From NCBI RefSeq assembly GCF_020616515.1, contig NZ_CP085135.1, forward strand, positions 744,001-808,000: a stretch of DNA of 64,000 nucleotides. Reading direction: 5' to 3'. Of the stretch, positions 57,553-64,000 are shown one piece after another; the first letter of the stretch is position 1; the number at the start of each line of letters is the position of its first letter. The DNA is from Mesorhizobium sp. PAMC28654. GTDB taxonomy: Bacteria; Pseudomonadota; Alphaproteobacteria; Rhizobiales; Rhizobiaceae. Made by a program: the position numbers and the translations under genes. The notes under the pieces are model-generated. The model saw only the letters and a program-made list of their open reading frames with translations, did not search any database and was not told the DNA's origin.

Positions 57553-58527
57553 CTATTTGGCGACCGCCTCGATCCAGACGGCGATCCGTTGCGCGAGGAA
57601 AGCCGTGGTTGATGGCGACAGCGCGTCGCCCGCAAGGACATGGTTGTCGGGATCGCCACTGCTCTCGATGGGCACGAGCTCGTGCGAGCCGCCCCAGCGC
57701 CCGGCGATCTCGCGCGTGCGGTCAGGCCGGACCACCCTGTCCATGTCCGAGAAAATGAACAAAGCCGGGATGTTTGCCTTCTCCACCGGCGCTCCATACG
57801 CAAGTTCGGTCAGTGCGGCCATCGGCAGCGTCGCGGCGATCGGATATTTGTAGGTCCAGAATTTTTCGTGCAGCGCATTGCGTGGCACGAAGCCGCGTTC
57901 CTTGCCGGCCACAAGCTCAGCGATCTGCTTGCCCCACGGCATGGTCAGGATCTCCGTGCCGGAAGCCTGGACGCCAAAGTTCGGCGAAATGAATGCGATC
58001 GCCGCCACCCCGTCCGAAGCGCCGGGCTGGGTTGCTGCCCACGCCGCCAGCGAGCCGCCGGTGGAAGTGGTGATGACGATCACCTTGTCGCCGATCGCCC
58101 GGCCGATGGCGAGCGCTTCCTCATAATCGTTGATCCAGGCATTGACGCTGCCCTGCGCCATCGCGGCGCCGTCCTCGCCATGCCCGGTGAGGCGGGTATA
58201 GAAGAGATTGGCGTCCAACTGTTCGGCCACTTCATCCGGCAGCGGGCGAATTTCGCCTTTCGACGCTGAAAAGCCGTGGATATAGACGATCGACAGTGGC
58301 GTCTTGGCATGGACCATCGGGTCCGCCCAGACGATCTCCTTTTCCAGCCCGTCGCGTATGCCGGGCACCGTGGCCTCTTTCCTCGCCACATAGCCCTGAG
58401 GATCGTCACCGATCGATGCGGGATCGAAACGGATCGTGGTATCGACGGCAACGCGCGGGCCAAGCACGAAGGCCAGTGCGAGGACGGCGACAAGGCCAAG
58501 CACAGCAAGCACGATCCGTCGCCCCAT
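57553..58527 (-). CDS. Alpha/beta hydrolase
   Basis: A 324-residue protein from the ATG at 58527 (MGRRIVLAVLGL), preceded by GGAG. It has an N-terminal membrane anchor or uncleaved signal (about residues 4-23). The hydrolase fold shows VYIHGFSASKGE, a nucleophile elbow-like TTSTGGSLAAW (TSTGG rather than GxSxG), and a C-terminal Asp/His pair in FSDMDRVV and DNHVLAGDA. Substrate unknown. Confidence 0.8.
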   Translation of the reverse strand: MGRRIVLAVLGLVAVLALAFVLGPRVAVDTTIRFDPASIGDDPQGYVARKEATVPGIRDGLEKEIVWADPMVHAKTPLSIVYIHGFSASKGEIRPLPDEVAEQLDANLFYTRLTGHGEDGAAMAQGSVNAWINDYEEALAIGRAIGDKVIVITTSTGGSLAAWAATQPGASDGVAAIAFISPNFGVQASGTEILTMPWGKQIAELVAGKERGFVPRNALHEKFWTYKYPIAATLPMAALTELAYGAPVEKANIPALFIFSDMDRVVRPDRTREIAGRWGGSHELVPIESSGDPDNHVLAGDALSPSTTAFLAQRIAVWIEAVAK

Positions 58528-58628
58528 CAGAGACTCCACGCAACAATTTCAAACCTATGGCCGGCTTTGCAAACAGGCAACGGGCAGCTTGCCGGCAAAA
58601 CGGATCGCCAGTCCCTTTGTGACAAGGC

Positions 58629-59450
58629 TTATTTGCTCGGCGGCTTGCGATCGAAATTCAGCGGCCGCGCTTGCCAGTGCGTTGTCGTGTTGATGAACCA
58701 TCGACAAAACGGCCTTGGCAGCAGGCTGATGAATTTGAGCCCCCAGCTCAATCGGCGCGGGAAGGTGACTTCGAAGCCGCCGGACTTGATGCCGCGCGCC
58801 ATACGGCGCGAGGCGCGGTTGACCGGCATCAGACCGGGCATCGGCAGCAGGTTTTTTTCGGTCAGGGCCGTGTCGACAAAGCCGGGGTTCATCACCTGGA
58901 CGCGGATGTTCATCTTGTCGAAATCGTATTTCAGCGACTCGGCCAGGATGTTGATCGCGGCCTTGGTGCCGCCATAGGCCGCCGTCGTCGGCCAGCCGAA
59001 ATAGGCCGTGACCGAACCAACGAGGACGATGTGGCCGCGTGCGCGCACGCGCATATATTCCACGAGCGGGACCAGGCCGTTGATGATGCCGAAATAGTTG
59101 ACCTCGAAGGATTTGCGAAAATTGCCGACGGTCAGGTCCTCACCCGGGGTCGCCAGGTAGTTTCCGGCATTGAAAACCGCCAGAACGATAGGCCCGAGGT
59201 CCTTCTCGATTGCCGCGACCGTCTTTGCCATGCGCAACTCGTCGGTCACGTCGCAGGGATAGGCCACGACGCGGCCGGGCATCTGCGCCGTCTCGACGAT
59301 AAGCGTATCGATCGGGTCTTCGTCGAGCGCGGTCACCGCCACCATGTAGCCTTGGGCTGCAAGATCCTTGGCCAGCGAGCGGCCTATCCCGCTGCTGCCG
59401 CCGGTAATCCAGGCAATGCCGTCCTTGGGGTTGGCCCGATAGAGTGTCAT
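58629..59450 (-). CDS. Short-chain dehydrogenase/reductase
   Basis: A 273-residue SDR. The cofactor motif TGGSSGIG is near residues 16-23, NAG at about 94, and the catalytic Tyr and Lys are in AAYGGTKAAI with Ser in VGSVTAYFG. The start is the ATG at 59450 (MTLYRANPKDG); the frame extends further upstream without family features. C-terminal residues SLLPRPFCRWFIN suggest weak membrane association, as in some lipid-modifying SDRs. Substrate unknown. Confidence 0.88.
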   Translation of the reverse strand: MTLYRANPKDGIAWITGGSSGIGRSLAKDLAAQGYMVAVTALDEDPIDTLIVETAQMPGRVVAYPCDVTDELRMAKTVAAIEKDLGPIVLAVFNAGNYLATPGEDLTVGNFRKSFEVNYFGIINGLVPLVEYMRVRARGHIVLVGSVTAYFGWPTTAAYGGTKAAINILAESLKYDFDKMNIRVQVMNPGFVDTALTEKNLLPMPGLMPVNRASRRMARGIKSGGFEVTFPRRLSWGLKFISLLPRPFCRWFINTTTHWQARPLNFDRKPPSK

Positions 59451-59691
59451 GCTACGCCCTGCAAAACTGATCCGTAGTGCTCTAGCGCATCGCCCAGCGA
59501 ATCGGAATCGATTTTCGGAAGGCACGATGTCCGGATTTGAGCTGTAGGGGCATGCTTTGCGGCATCCAAATGGACGGATGTCGGTCCGGCGGTGAACAGG
59601 CCTTCGAAATGCGACTGTGCCAGGCAAAATCTTGCCTTGAAACCGAAGCGTCGGGTTTCTAGGGTTTCGCCGCACGCACAAAGGAATCCAA

Positions 59692-60726
59692 ATGCCTCGT
59701 TCTGTGATCGACGCGATCGGCAACACCCCTCTGATCCGCCTCAACAAAGCTTCGGAAGAAACCGGCTGCGAGATCCTCGGCAAGGCCGAATTCATGAACC
59801 CCGGACAGTCCGTCAAGGACCGTGCTGGTCTCTTCATCATCCGTGACGCCGAACAGCGCGGTTTGCTCAAGCCCGGTGGTGTTATCGTCGAAGGGACGGC
59901 CGGCAACACCGGCATTGGGCTCACGCTCGTCGCCAAGGCGCTCGGTTATCGCACGGTTATCGTCATCCCCGACACGCAGAGCCAGGAAAAGAAGGACACG
60001 ATCAAATTGCTCGGCGCCGAACTCATCGAGGTGCCTGCCGTGCCCTACAAGAACCCCAACAACTACGTGAAACTGTCGGGTCGGCTGGCCGAGCAGTTGG
60101 CGAAGTCGGAACCGAACGGCGCCATCTGGGCCAACCAGTTCGACAACGTTGCCAACCGCGATGGCCATATCCGCACAACGGCGGAAGAGATATGGAACCA
60201 GACCGGTGGCAAGGTCGACGGTTTTGTCTCCGCGGTCGGCTCCGGCGGCACGTTGGCCGGAGTAGCCTTCGGGCTAAAGGCCAAGAGCAAGAATGTGAAG
60301 ATCGCGCTCGCCGATCCGCTTGGAGCCGCGCTCTACAGCTTCTACACCAGCGGTGAACTGAAATCCGAGGGCAGTTCGATCACCGAGGGCATCGGGCAGG
60401 GGCGGATCACCGCTAATCTTGAAGGGTTCACGCCGGACTTCTCGTTCCAGATACCGGACGAGGACGCGCTGCCGATCGTCTTCGACCTGATCCAGGAGGA
60501 AGGCCTCTGTGTCGGCGGTTCGACCGGCATCAACATCGCCGGCGCGATCCGGTTGGCCAGGGAGTTGGGCCCGGGCCATACCATCGTGACCATCCTGTGC
60601 GACTACGGCACGCGTTATCAGTCCAAGCTGTTCAACCCGGAGTTCCTGCGTGAGAAGCACCTGCCTGTGCCAGGCTGGATGGAACAGCGCAGCACCATAT
60701 CGGTGCCGTTCGAGAAGGTCGCGTGA
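59692..60726 (+). CDS. cysK: Cysteine synthase (O-acetylserine sulfhydrylase)
   Basis: A 344-residue PLP enzyme that forms cysteine from O-acetylserine and sulfide. GQSVKDRAG holds the PLP Lys42, EGTAGNTGIG the substrate loop, and GSGGTLAG the phosphate-binding loop. The protein is longer than classical CysK (about 310 residues), as in the cysK-like forms of rhizobia. Its stop overlaps the ATG of the AlaX gene (TGATG), so the two are translationally coupled. Confidence 0.92.
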   Translation: MPRSVIDAIGNTPLIRLNKASEETGCEILGKAEFMNPGQSVKDRAGLFIIRDAEQRGLLKPGGVIVEGTAGNTGIGLTLVAKALGYRTVIVIPDTQSQEKKDTIKLLGAELIEVPAVPYKNPNNYVKLSGRLAEQLAKSEPNGAIWANQFDNVANRDGHIRTTAEEIWNQTGGKVDGFVSAVGSGGTLAGVAFGLKAKSKNVKIALADPLGAALYSFYTSGELKSEGSSITEGIGQGRITANLEGFTPDFSFQIPDEDALPIVFDLIQEEGLCVGGSTGINIAGAIRLARELGPGHTIVTILCDYGTRYQSKLFNPEFLREKHLPVPGWMEQRSTISVPFEKVA

Positions 60727-61469
60727 TGGTGCACAAGACGGAAACGCTGTTTCGCGATGATGCCTATCTGCGGACGGCCGAGGCGAAGGTCGTCGCCATC
60801 AATGACCGCGGTGGCATCATCCTCGACCGGACGATCTTCTACGCGACATCAGGCGGGCAGCCGGGCGATACTGGTTACCTCGAGCGCGCCGACGGCAGCC
60901 ATATCGCCATTGCCGCCACCATCACCGGTGAGACCAAGGAAGAGATCATCCATGTTCCGGCGCCGGAACAGGCCGCGCCAACCATTGGCGAGCATGTGAA
61001 ACTCGCCATCGACTGGGAGCGCCGCCATCTTCTGATGCGCATGCACGCGGCCTGCCACTTGCTCACCGTGGTCTGTCCTTTCCCGATCACCGGCGCCTCC
61101 GTCGCCGAGGACGATAGCCGCGTCGATTTCGACATTCCGGATGTGAGCTTCACCAAGGAAGACGTAACGGCAGGGTTGATGGAACTGGTGCGGGCCGACC
61201 ATCCGATCTTTACCCGGCTGATCAGCGACGAGGAATTGGCGGCCAATCCAGGCTTGGTCAAATCCAAGAATGTCCGGCCGCCGGTCGGCACAGGCAAGAT
61301 CCGCCTCGTCTGCATCGGTGAGAACGCTTCGGTCGACAGCCAGCCTTGCGGCGGCACCCATGTGAAGAGCACCGGCGAGGTCGGTGAGATTCATATTGGC
61401 AAGATCGAGAAGAAGGGCCGCGAAAACCGGCGCTTTCGCATACGCTTTGGTCCGATGCCCGCTGCCTAG
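60726..61469 (+). CDS. Alanyl-tRNA editing protein (AlaX)
   Basis: A 247-residue free-standing editing domain that deacylates Ser- or Gly-mischarged tRNA-Ala. The zinc ligands are HAACH (HxxxH) and PCGGTH (CxxxH), and ATSGGQPGDTGYL marks the start of the AlaRS-like fold. ATG at 60726 overlaps the cysK stop. Coupling with cysK links serine/cysteine metabolism with serine mischarging, a reasonable inference. Confidence 0.9.
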   Translation: MVHKTETLFRDDAYLRTAEAKVVAINDRGGIILDRTIFYATSGGQPGDTGYLERADGSHIAIAATITGETKEEIIHVPAPEQAAPTIGEHVKLAIDWERRHLLMRMHAACHLLTVVCPFPITGASVAEDDSRVDFDIPDVSFTKEDVTAGLMELVRADHPIFTRLISDEELAANPGLVKSKNVRPPVGTGKIRLVCIGENASVDSQPCGGTHVKSTGEVGEIHIGKIEKKGRENRRFRIRFGPMPAA

Positions 61470-61562
61470 GCCCAGATCCCGAAACGTGGAAATCGGTTCG
61501 GAAAAAGATCATGGTCAAATAGTAGGCAGGCAAGCGTCACCAAGCCAAGCAGGAGACACAGA

Positions 61563-62414
61563 ATGGCCGAAGACAGTCCTTTCACCGTCGACGCGGATTG
61601 GTTGCAGCAGCGTCTGGGCGAGCCGGGCCTGACGATTATCGACGCGTCCTGGTATCTGCCGGCGCAGAAGCGCAATGCACGGGCCGAATATGACGCAGCG
61701 CATATTCCGGGTGCGCGTTTCCTTGATCAGGATGCGGTGTCGGATCCGGATTCCGTTCTGCCGCATACGCTGCCGTCGCCACGGCATTTTTCGCGGTATG
61801 TCGGGTCCATGGGAGTTTCGGCGGACGATACCATCATCGTCTATGACGGTCCGGGCTTCTTCTCGGCGCCGCGGGCGTGGTGGATGTTCCGGGCGATGGG
61901 CGTTTTCCAGACCTATGTTCTGGACGGCGGCATTGATGGCTGGAAAGCGGCGGGTCGGCCGGTAACGGCCGAACCAACGAAGATGGCGCCGAGCGTGTTC
62001 CATGCCGATTTCGACGCTGGTCGCGTCGCCAGCCTCGCCGACATGCGCCGCGTCGTCGAGACGAAGGAGAGCCAGATCGCCGATGCCCGGGGATCTGGCC
62101 GCTTTACCGGCACGGAGCCTGAACCCCGCGCCGGTGTCCGGTCGGGTCATATGCCGGGCGCGCGCAATCTGCCCTATTCGGCGCTTTCGGAAAACGGCAA
62201 GCTGTTGCCGAAAGAGCGTTTGCGCGAAGTGATCGAAGGAGCCGGCATCGATTTGTCCAAACCCGTCATCACGTCGTGTGGTTCCGGCATTACAGCCGCG
62301 GTGATCACGCTGGCCCTGGAGACGCTTGGCCATACGCAGAACAGGCTCTATGACGGCTCATGGACGGAATGGGGCGGGCTATCCGACACACCCGTGGTCA
62401 CCGGCAAGGAATGA
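61563..62414 (+). CDS. sseA: 3-mercaptopyruvate sulfurtransferase
   Basis: A 283-residue two-domain rhodanese. The N-terminal domain carries IDASWYLP and AEYDAAHIPGARFLD. The C-terminal domain has the active loop SCGSGITA, close to the CGSGVTA loop of MST enzymes and unlike the CRxGT loop of thiosulfate sulfurtransferases. It follows cysK-alaX by 94 bases on the same strand, fitting cysteine metabolism. Confidence 0.93.
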   Translation: MAEDSPFTVDADWLQQRLGEPGLTIIDASWYLPAQKRNARAEYDAAHIPGARFLDQDAVSDPDSVLPHTLPSPRHFSRYVGSMGVSADDTIIVYDGPGFFSAPRAWWMFRAMGVFQTYVLDGGIDGWKAAGRPVTAEPTKMAPSVFHADFDAGRVASLADMRRVVETKESQIADARGSGRFTGTEPEPRAGVRSGHMPGARNLPYSALSENGKLLPKERLREVIEGAGIDLSKPVITSCGSGITAAVITLALETLGHTQNRLYDGSWTEWGGLSDTPVVTGKE

Positions 62415-62983
62415 CGGCGATGGAAAACGGAACGCGGGAAGACATTGATGTCACGGTGACGTTTCTCGAGATGCATATGCCTCCGGCCTATTCCCCACCC
62501 GCACCGTATAACCGTCAGATCGCCCTGCTGAGGACCAAGGACATTCCGTTGCATTTCTATCGCTATTTGATGGATCGGGTGGGACGCAAGTGGCACTGGG
62601 TCAATGTGCTGAGACTAAGCGACGATGAGCTTTCAGCCGGCATCCATCGCGAGGATCGCGATATCAGGGTGCTCTATCTCGATGGCGCGCCGGTCGGCTT
62701 CTTCGATCTCAAGCCACACCTGCCAGAGGAGGTGGAACTTGCCTATTTCGGCATGATGGAGCATGCGACTGGACAGGGGATCGGTCGTTGGTTCCTTGGA
62801 TCGGCGATCGCCGCTGCGTGGTCTTACGGGCCGAAGCGGGTGACGGTTCAGACTTGCACGCTCGATCACCCAGCGGCCTTGCCGCTCTATCAGAAGCTTG
62901 GTTTTGCACCTGTGGCACAAAAGAAGGAGGTGGTGCACCCGCTGCCTTTCCTCGAGCGCTCGGCCAGCGTGATGCGGCCGTGA
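62411..62983 (+). CDS. GNAT-family N-acetyltransferase
   Basis: A 190-residue GNAT enzyme starting at an ATG that overlaps the sseA stop (ATGA). The acetyl-CoA motif is GQGIGRWFLG, followed by the B-motif VQTCTLDHPAALPLYQKLGF. The N-terminal part (TVTFLEMHMPP, LHFYRYLMDRVGRKWHW) is family specific. Substrate unknown; probably co-translated with sseA. Confidence 0.9.
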   Translation: MTAMENGTREDIDVTVTFLEMHMPPAYSPPAPYNRQIALLRTKDIPLHFYRYLMDRVGRKWHWVNVLRLSDDELSAGIHREDRDIRVLYLDGAPVGFFDLKPHLPEEVELAYFGMMEHATGQGIGRWFLGSAIAAAWSYGPKRVTVQTCTLDHPAALPLYQKLGFAPVAQKKEVVHPLPFLERSASVMRP

Positions 62984-63073
62984 TTTTCGCGCGAAGCTGA
63001 ACCATCCGTTCATCGGCGCTTCAGACTGCTTTTGGCATGTAGCCGGCATCAACGATGCCGAGGAGACAAAGAC

Positions 63074-63631
63074 ATGCTGACCCGCCGTACACTTGCCGCC
63101 GCGCTGATCGCGGCGATTGCCATGCCGAGCCTTGCCGCTGCCCAGGCCACCACGCCTTCGGCCGCGACGATCGAGCGCAAACTTGAGGCCGCCCCGCGCG
63201 TAAAACTGCGGCCGGACGAGCGCGTCACCATCCGCGAATTCAAGCGGCGCCCGGATCTGCGGCGCATGGCCCGTTCGATCGATATCCAGTCGATCAATTT
63301 CGCTTTCGGCTCAGCGGCCATTTCGCCGTCGCAATACGGCAAGATCGAGAACATCGCCGACGCGCTCCAGCGCATCCTGCGCCGCGATCCCGGCGCTCGC
63401 GTGCTGATCGAAGGCCACACCGACGCGGTCGGCTCGTTCCAGTCGAACCAGATCTTGTCGGAACAGCGTGCCGCCTCGCTGAAGCGCACCTTGGTGCGGG
63501 AATTCGGTGTGCCGGCCTACGCGCTTGAAACCGTTGGCTACGGCGAGGAGTTCCTGCTCGTACAGACGCAGAACGAGAACTGGCAGAATCGCCGGGTGAC
63601 GTTGCGCCGATTCGACGATTTCATCCGATAG
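63074..63631 (+). CDS. OmpA-family (OmpA_C-like) envelope protein
   Basis: A 185-residue protein: a signal peptide (MLTRRTLAAALIAAIAMP, to SLAAAQA), a linker, and a C-terminal OmpA-like peptidoglycan-binding domain (INFAFGSAAI, LIEGHTDAVGS, LSEQRAASLKRTLV, GVPAYALETVGYGEE). No lipobox Cys is present, so it is likely soluble periplasmic or wall-associated. A terminator follows at 63684. Confidence 0.9.
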   Translation: MLTRRTLAAALIAAIAMPSLAAAQATTPSAATIERKLEAAPRVKLRPDERVTIREFKRRPDLRRMARSIDIQSINFAFGSAAISPSQYGKIENIADALQRILRRDPGARVLIEGHTDAVGSFQSNQILSEQRAASLKRTLVREFGVPAYALETVGYGEEFLLVQTQNENWQNRRVTLRRFDDFIR

Positions 63632-63683
63632 TCGCGGAGCGATACTTGGGACTTGACGGTCCCTGACGGGAATTCGGATCAGA

Positions 63684-63715
63684 AGAGCCTGGCTTGAATG
63701 AGCCGGGCTCTTTCC
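63684..63715 (+). terminator. Rho-independent terminator after OmpA-family gene
   Basis: AGAGCCTGGCT pairs with AGCCGGGCTCT (one wobble pair) around a TGAATG loop, followed by TTT. Confidence 0.75.
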
Positions 63716-63759
63716 ATATCGCTGGCCGTTCAAGGCAATGGCGAGCAAAGGACCGGACG

Positions 63760-64000
63760 ATGACGATACGGGTGGTTATGGCCGGTGCGACCGGCTGGGT
63801 CGGCAAGGCGTTGATTCCGGCGATCGCCGAGCAAGCCGACATGAAACTGATCGGCGCGGTTTCACGTAGCGCGGCGGGACAGGACGCGGGAGCGGTCGTT
63901 GGCGGCCCCGCGAACGGCGTGACGATCTCCTCCTCGCTGACCGAGGCGCTGGCAACGGCATCCGACGTGTTGGTTGACTACACCAAGCCAGATGTCGTGA
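63760..64000 (+). CDS. dapB: 4-hydroxy-tetrahydrodipicolinate reductase (partial)
   Basis: The first 80 codons are present before the window ends: MTIRVVMAGATGWVGKALIP with the NAD(P)-binding loop GATGWVGK, then KLIGAVSRS and SDVLVDYTKPD, the start of the DapB fold (diaminopimelate and lysine synthesis). AAAGGA precedes the ATG. The family usually has GAxGRMG in the loop; GATGWVG is a mild variant, so a DapB paralog is possible. Confidence 0.82.
   Translation, partial: MTIRVVMAGATGWVGKALIPAIAEQADMKLIGAVSRSAAGQDAGAVVGGPANGVTISSSLTEALATASDVLVDYTKPDVV

Overview
The window looks like chromosomal DNA from a high-GC alphaproteobacterium of the Rhizobiales, most likely Mesorhizobium or a close relative. 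This rests on a sigma-54-type glnB-glnA pair next to the remains of a class II glutamine synthetase (glnII), two small DUF982 proteins, a remnant of a rhizobial-type lysyl-phosphatidylglycerol gene, and several rhizobial-style insertion sequences. No database search was possible, so the genus is an inference.

Layout. (1) 1-3900: a molybdenum/tungsten formate dehydrogenase maturation locus. moeA, a TusA-like gene and the start of the fds operon (fdsG, cut by the window edge) run leftward; fdhD and mobA run rightward from the same intergenic region. (2) 3900-10100: a secreted Clp-fold protein, an intact IS5-type element with its target duplication, acetyl-CoA synthetase, and a heavily frameshifted diacylglycerol kinase fused to a resolvase scrap. 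(3) 10100-15400: a DedA-PAP2-LssY fusion, a secreted histidine phosphatase, a PAP2 phosphatase, and an MFS transporter with a ChrB-domain protein. (4) 15700-18100: a polar amino acid ABC importer. (5) 18300-25400: a GT87-type membrane glycosyltransferase, two methyltransferases (one with a Tat signal), two DUF982 genes, and a CLC channel with a divergent MarR regulator.

(6) 25570-45164 is an insertion-sequence nest. It is bounded by two inverted copies of one IS3-family element. The left copy ends inside a truncated mprF and the right copy ends inside a truncated glnII. Between them lie a broken IS21 element in three pieces, two copies of a second IS3-family element, an IS66 element disrupted by an IS630 element, and a second IS630 copy. 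Embedded in the nest is a relic nitric-oxide/microaerobic gene set: a DUF1858 gene (frameshifted), an Nnr-type Crp/Fnr regulator, pseudoazurin (frameshifted), nnrS, a ferritin-like gene (in-frame stop plus an IS in its tail) and hemN. Two near-identical NnrR-type boxes precede pseudoazurin and the ferritin-like gene.

(7) 45280-64000 is mostly ordinary chromosome: a P1 peptidase, a TetR regulator and amino acid permease pair, glnA and glnB with a GG-N10-GC promoter, nnrD, a frameshifted heptosyltransferase, pccB, a DEAD-box helicase, a hydrolase, an SDR, cysK, an AlaX editing protein, sseA, a GNAT protein, an OmpA-like lipid-envelope protein and the start of dapB.

Single-base indels break many genes here (mprF, diacylglycerol kinase, DUF1858, pseudoazurin, heptosyltransferase, and one copy each of two IS transposases). 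Some may be sequencing or assembly errors, which matters for every pseudogene call below. No CRISPR array, rRNA or tRNA was seen.
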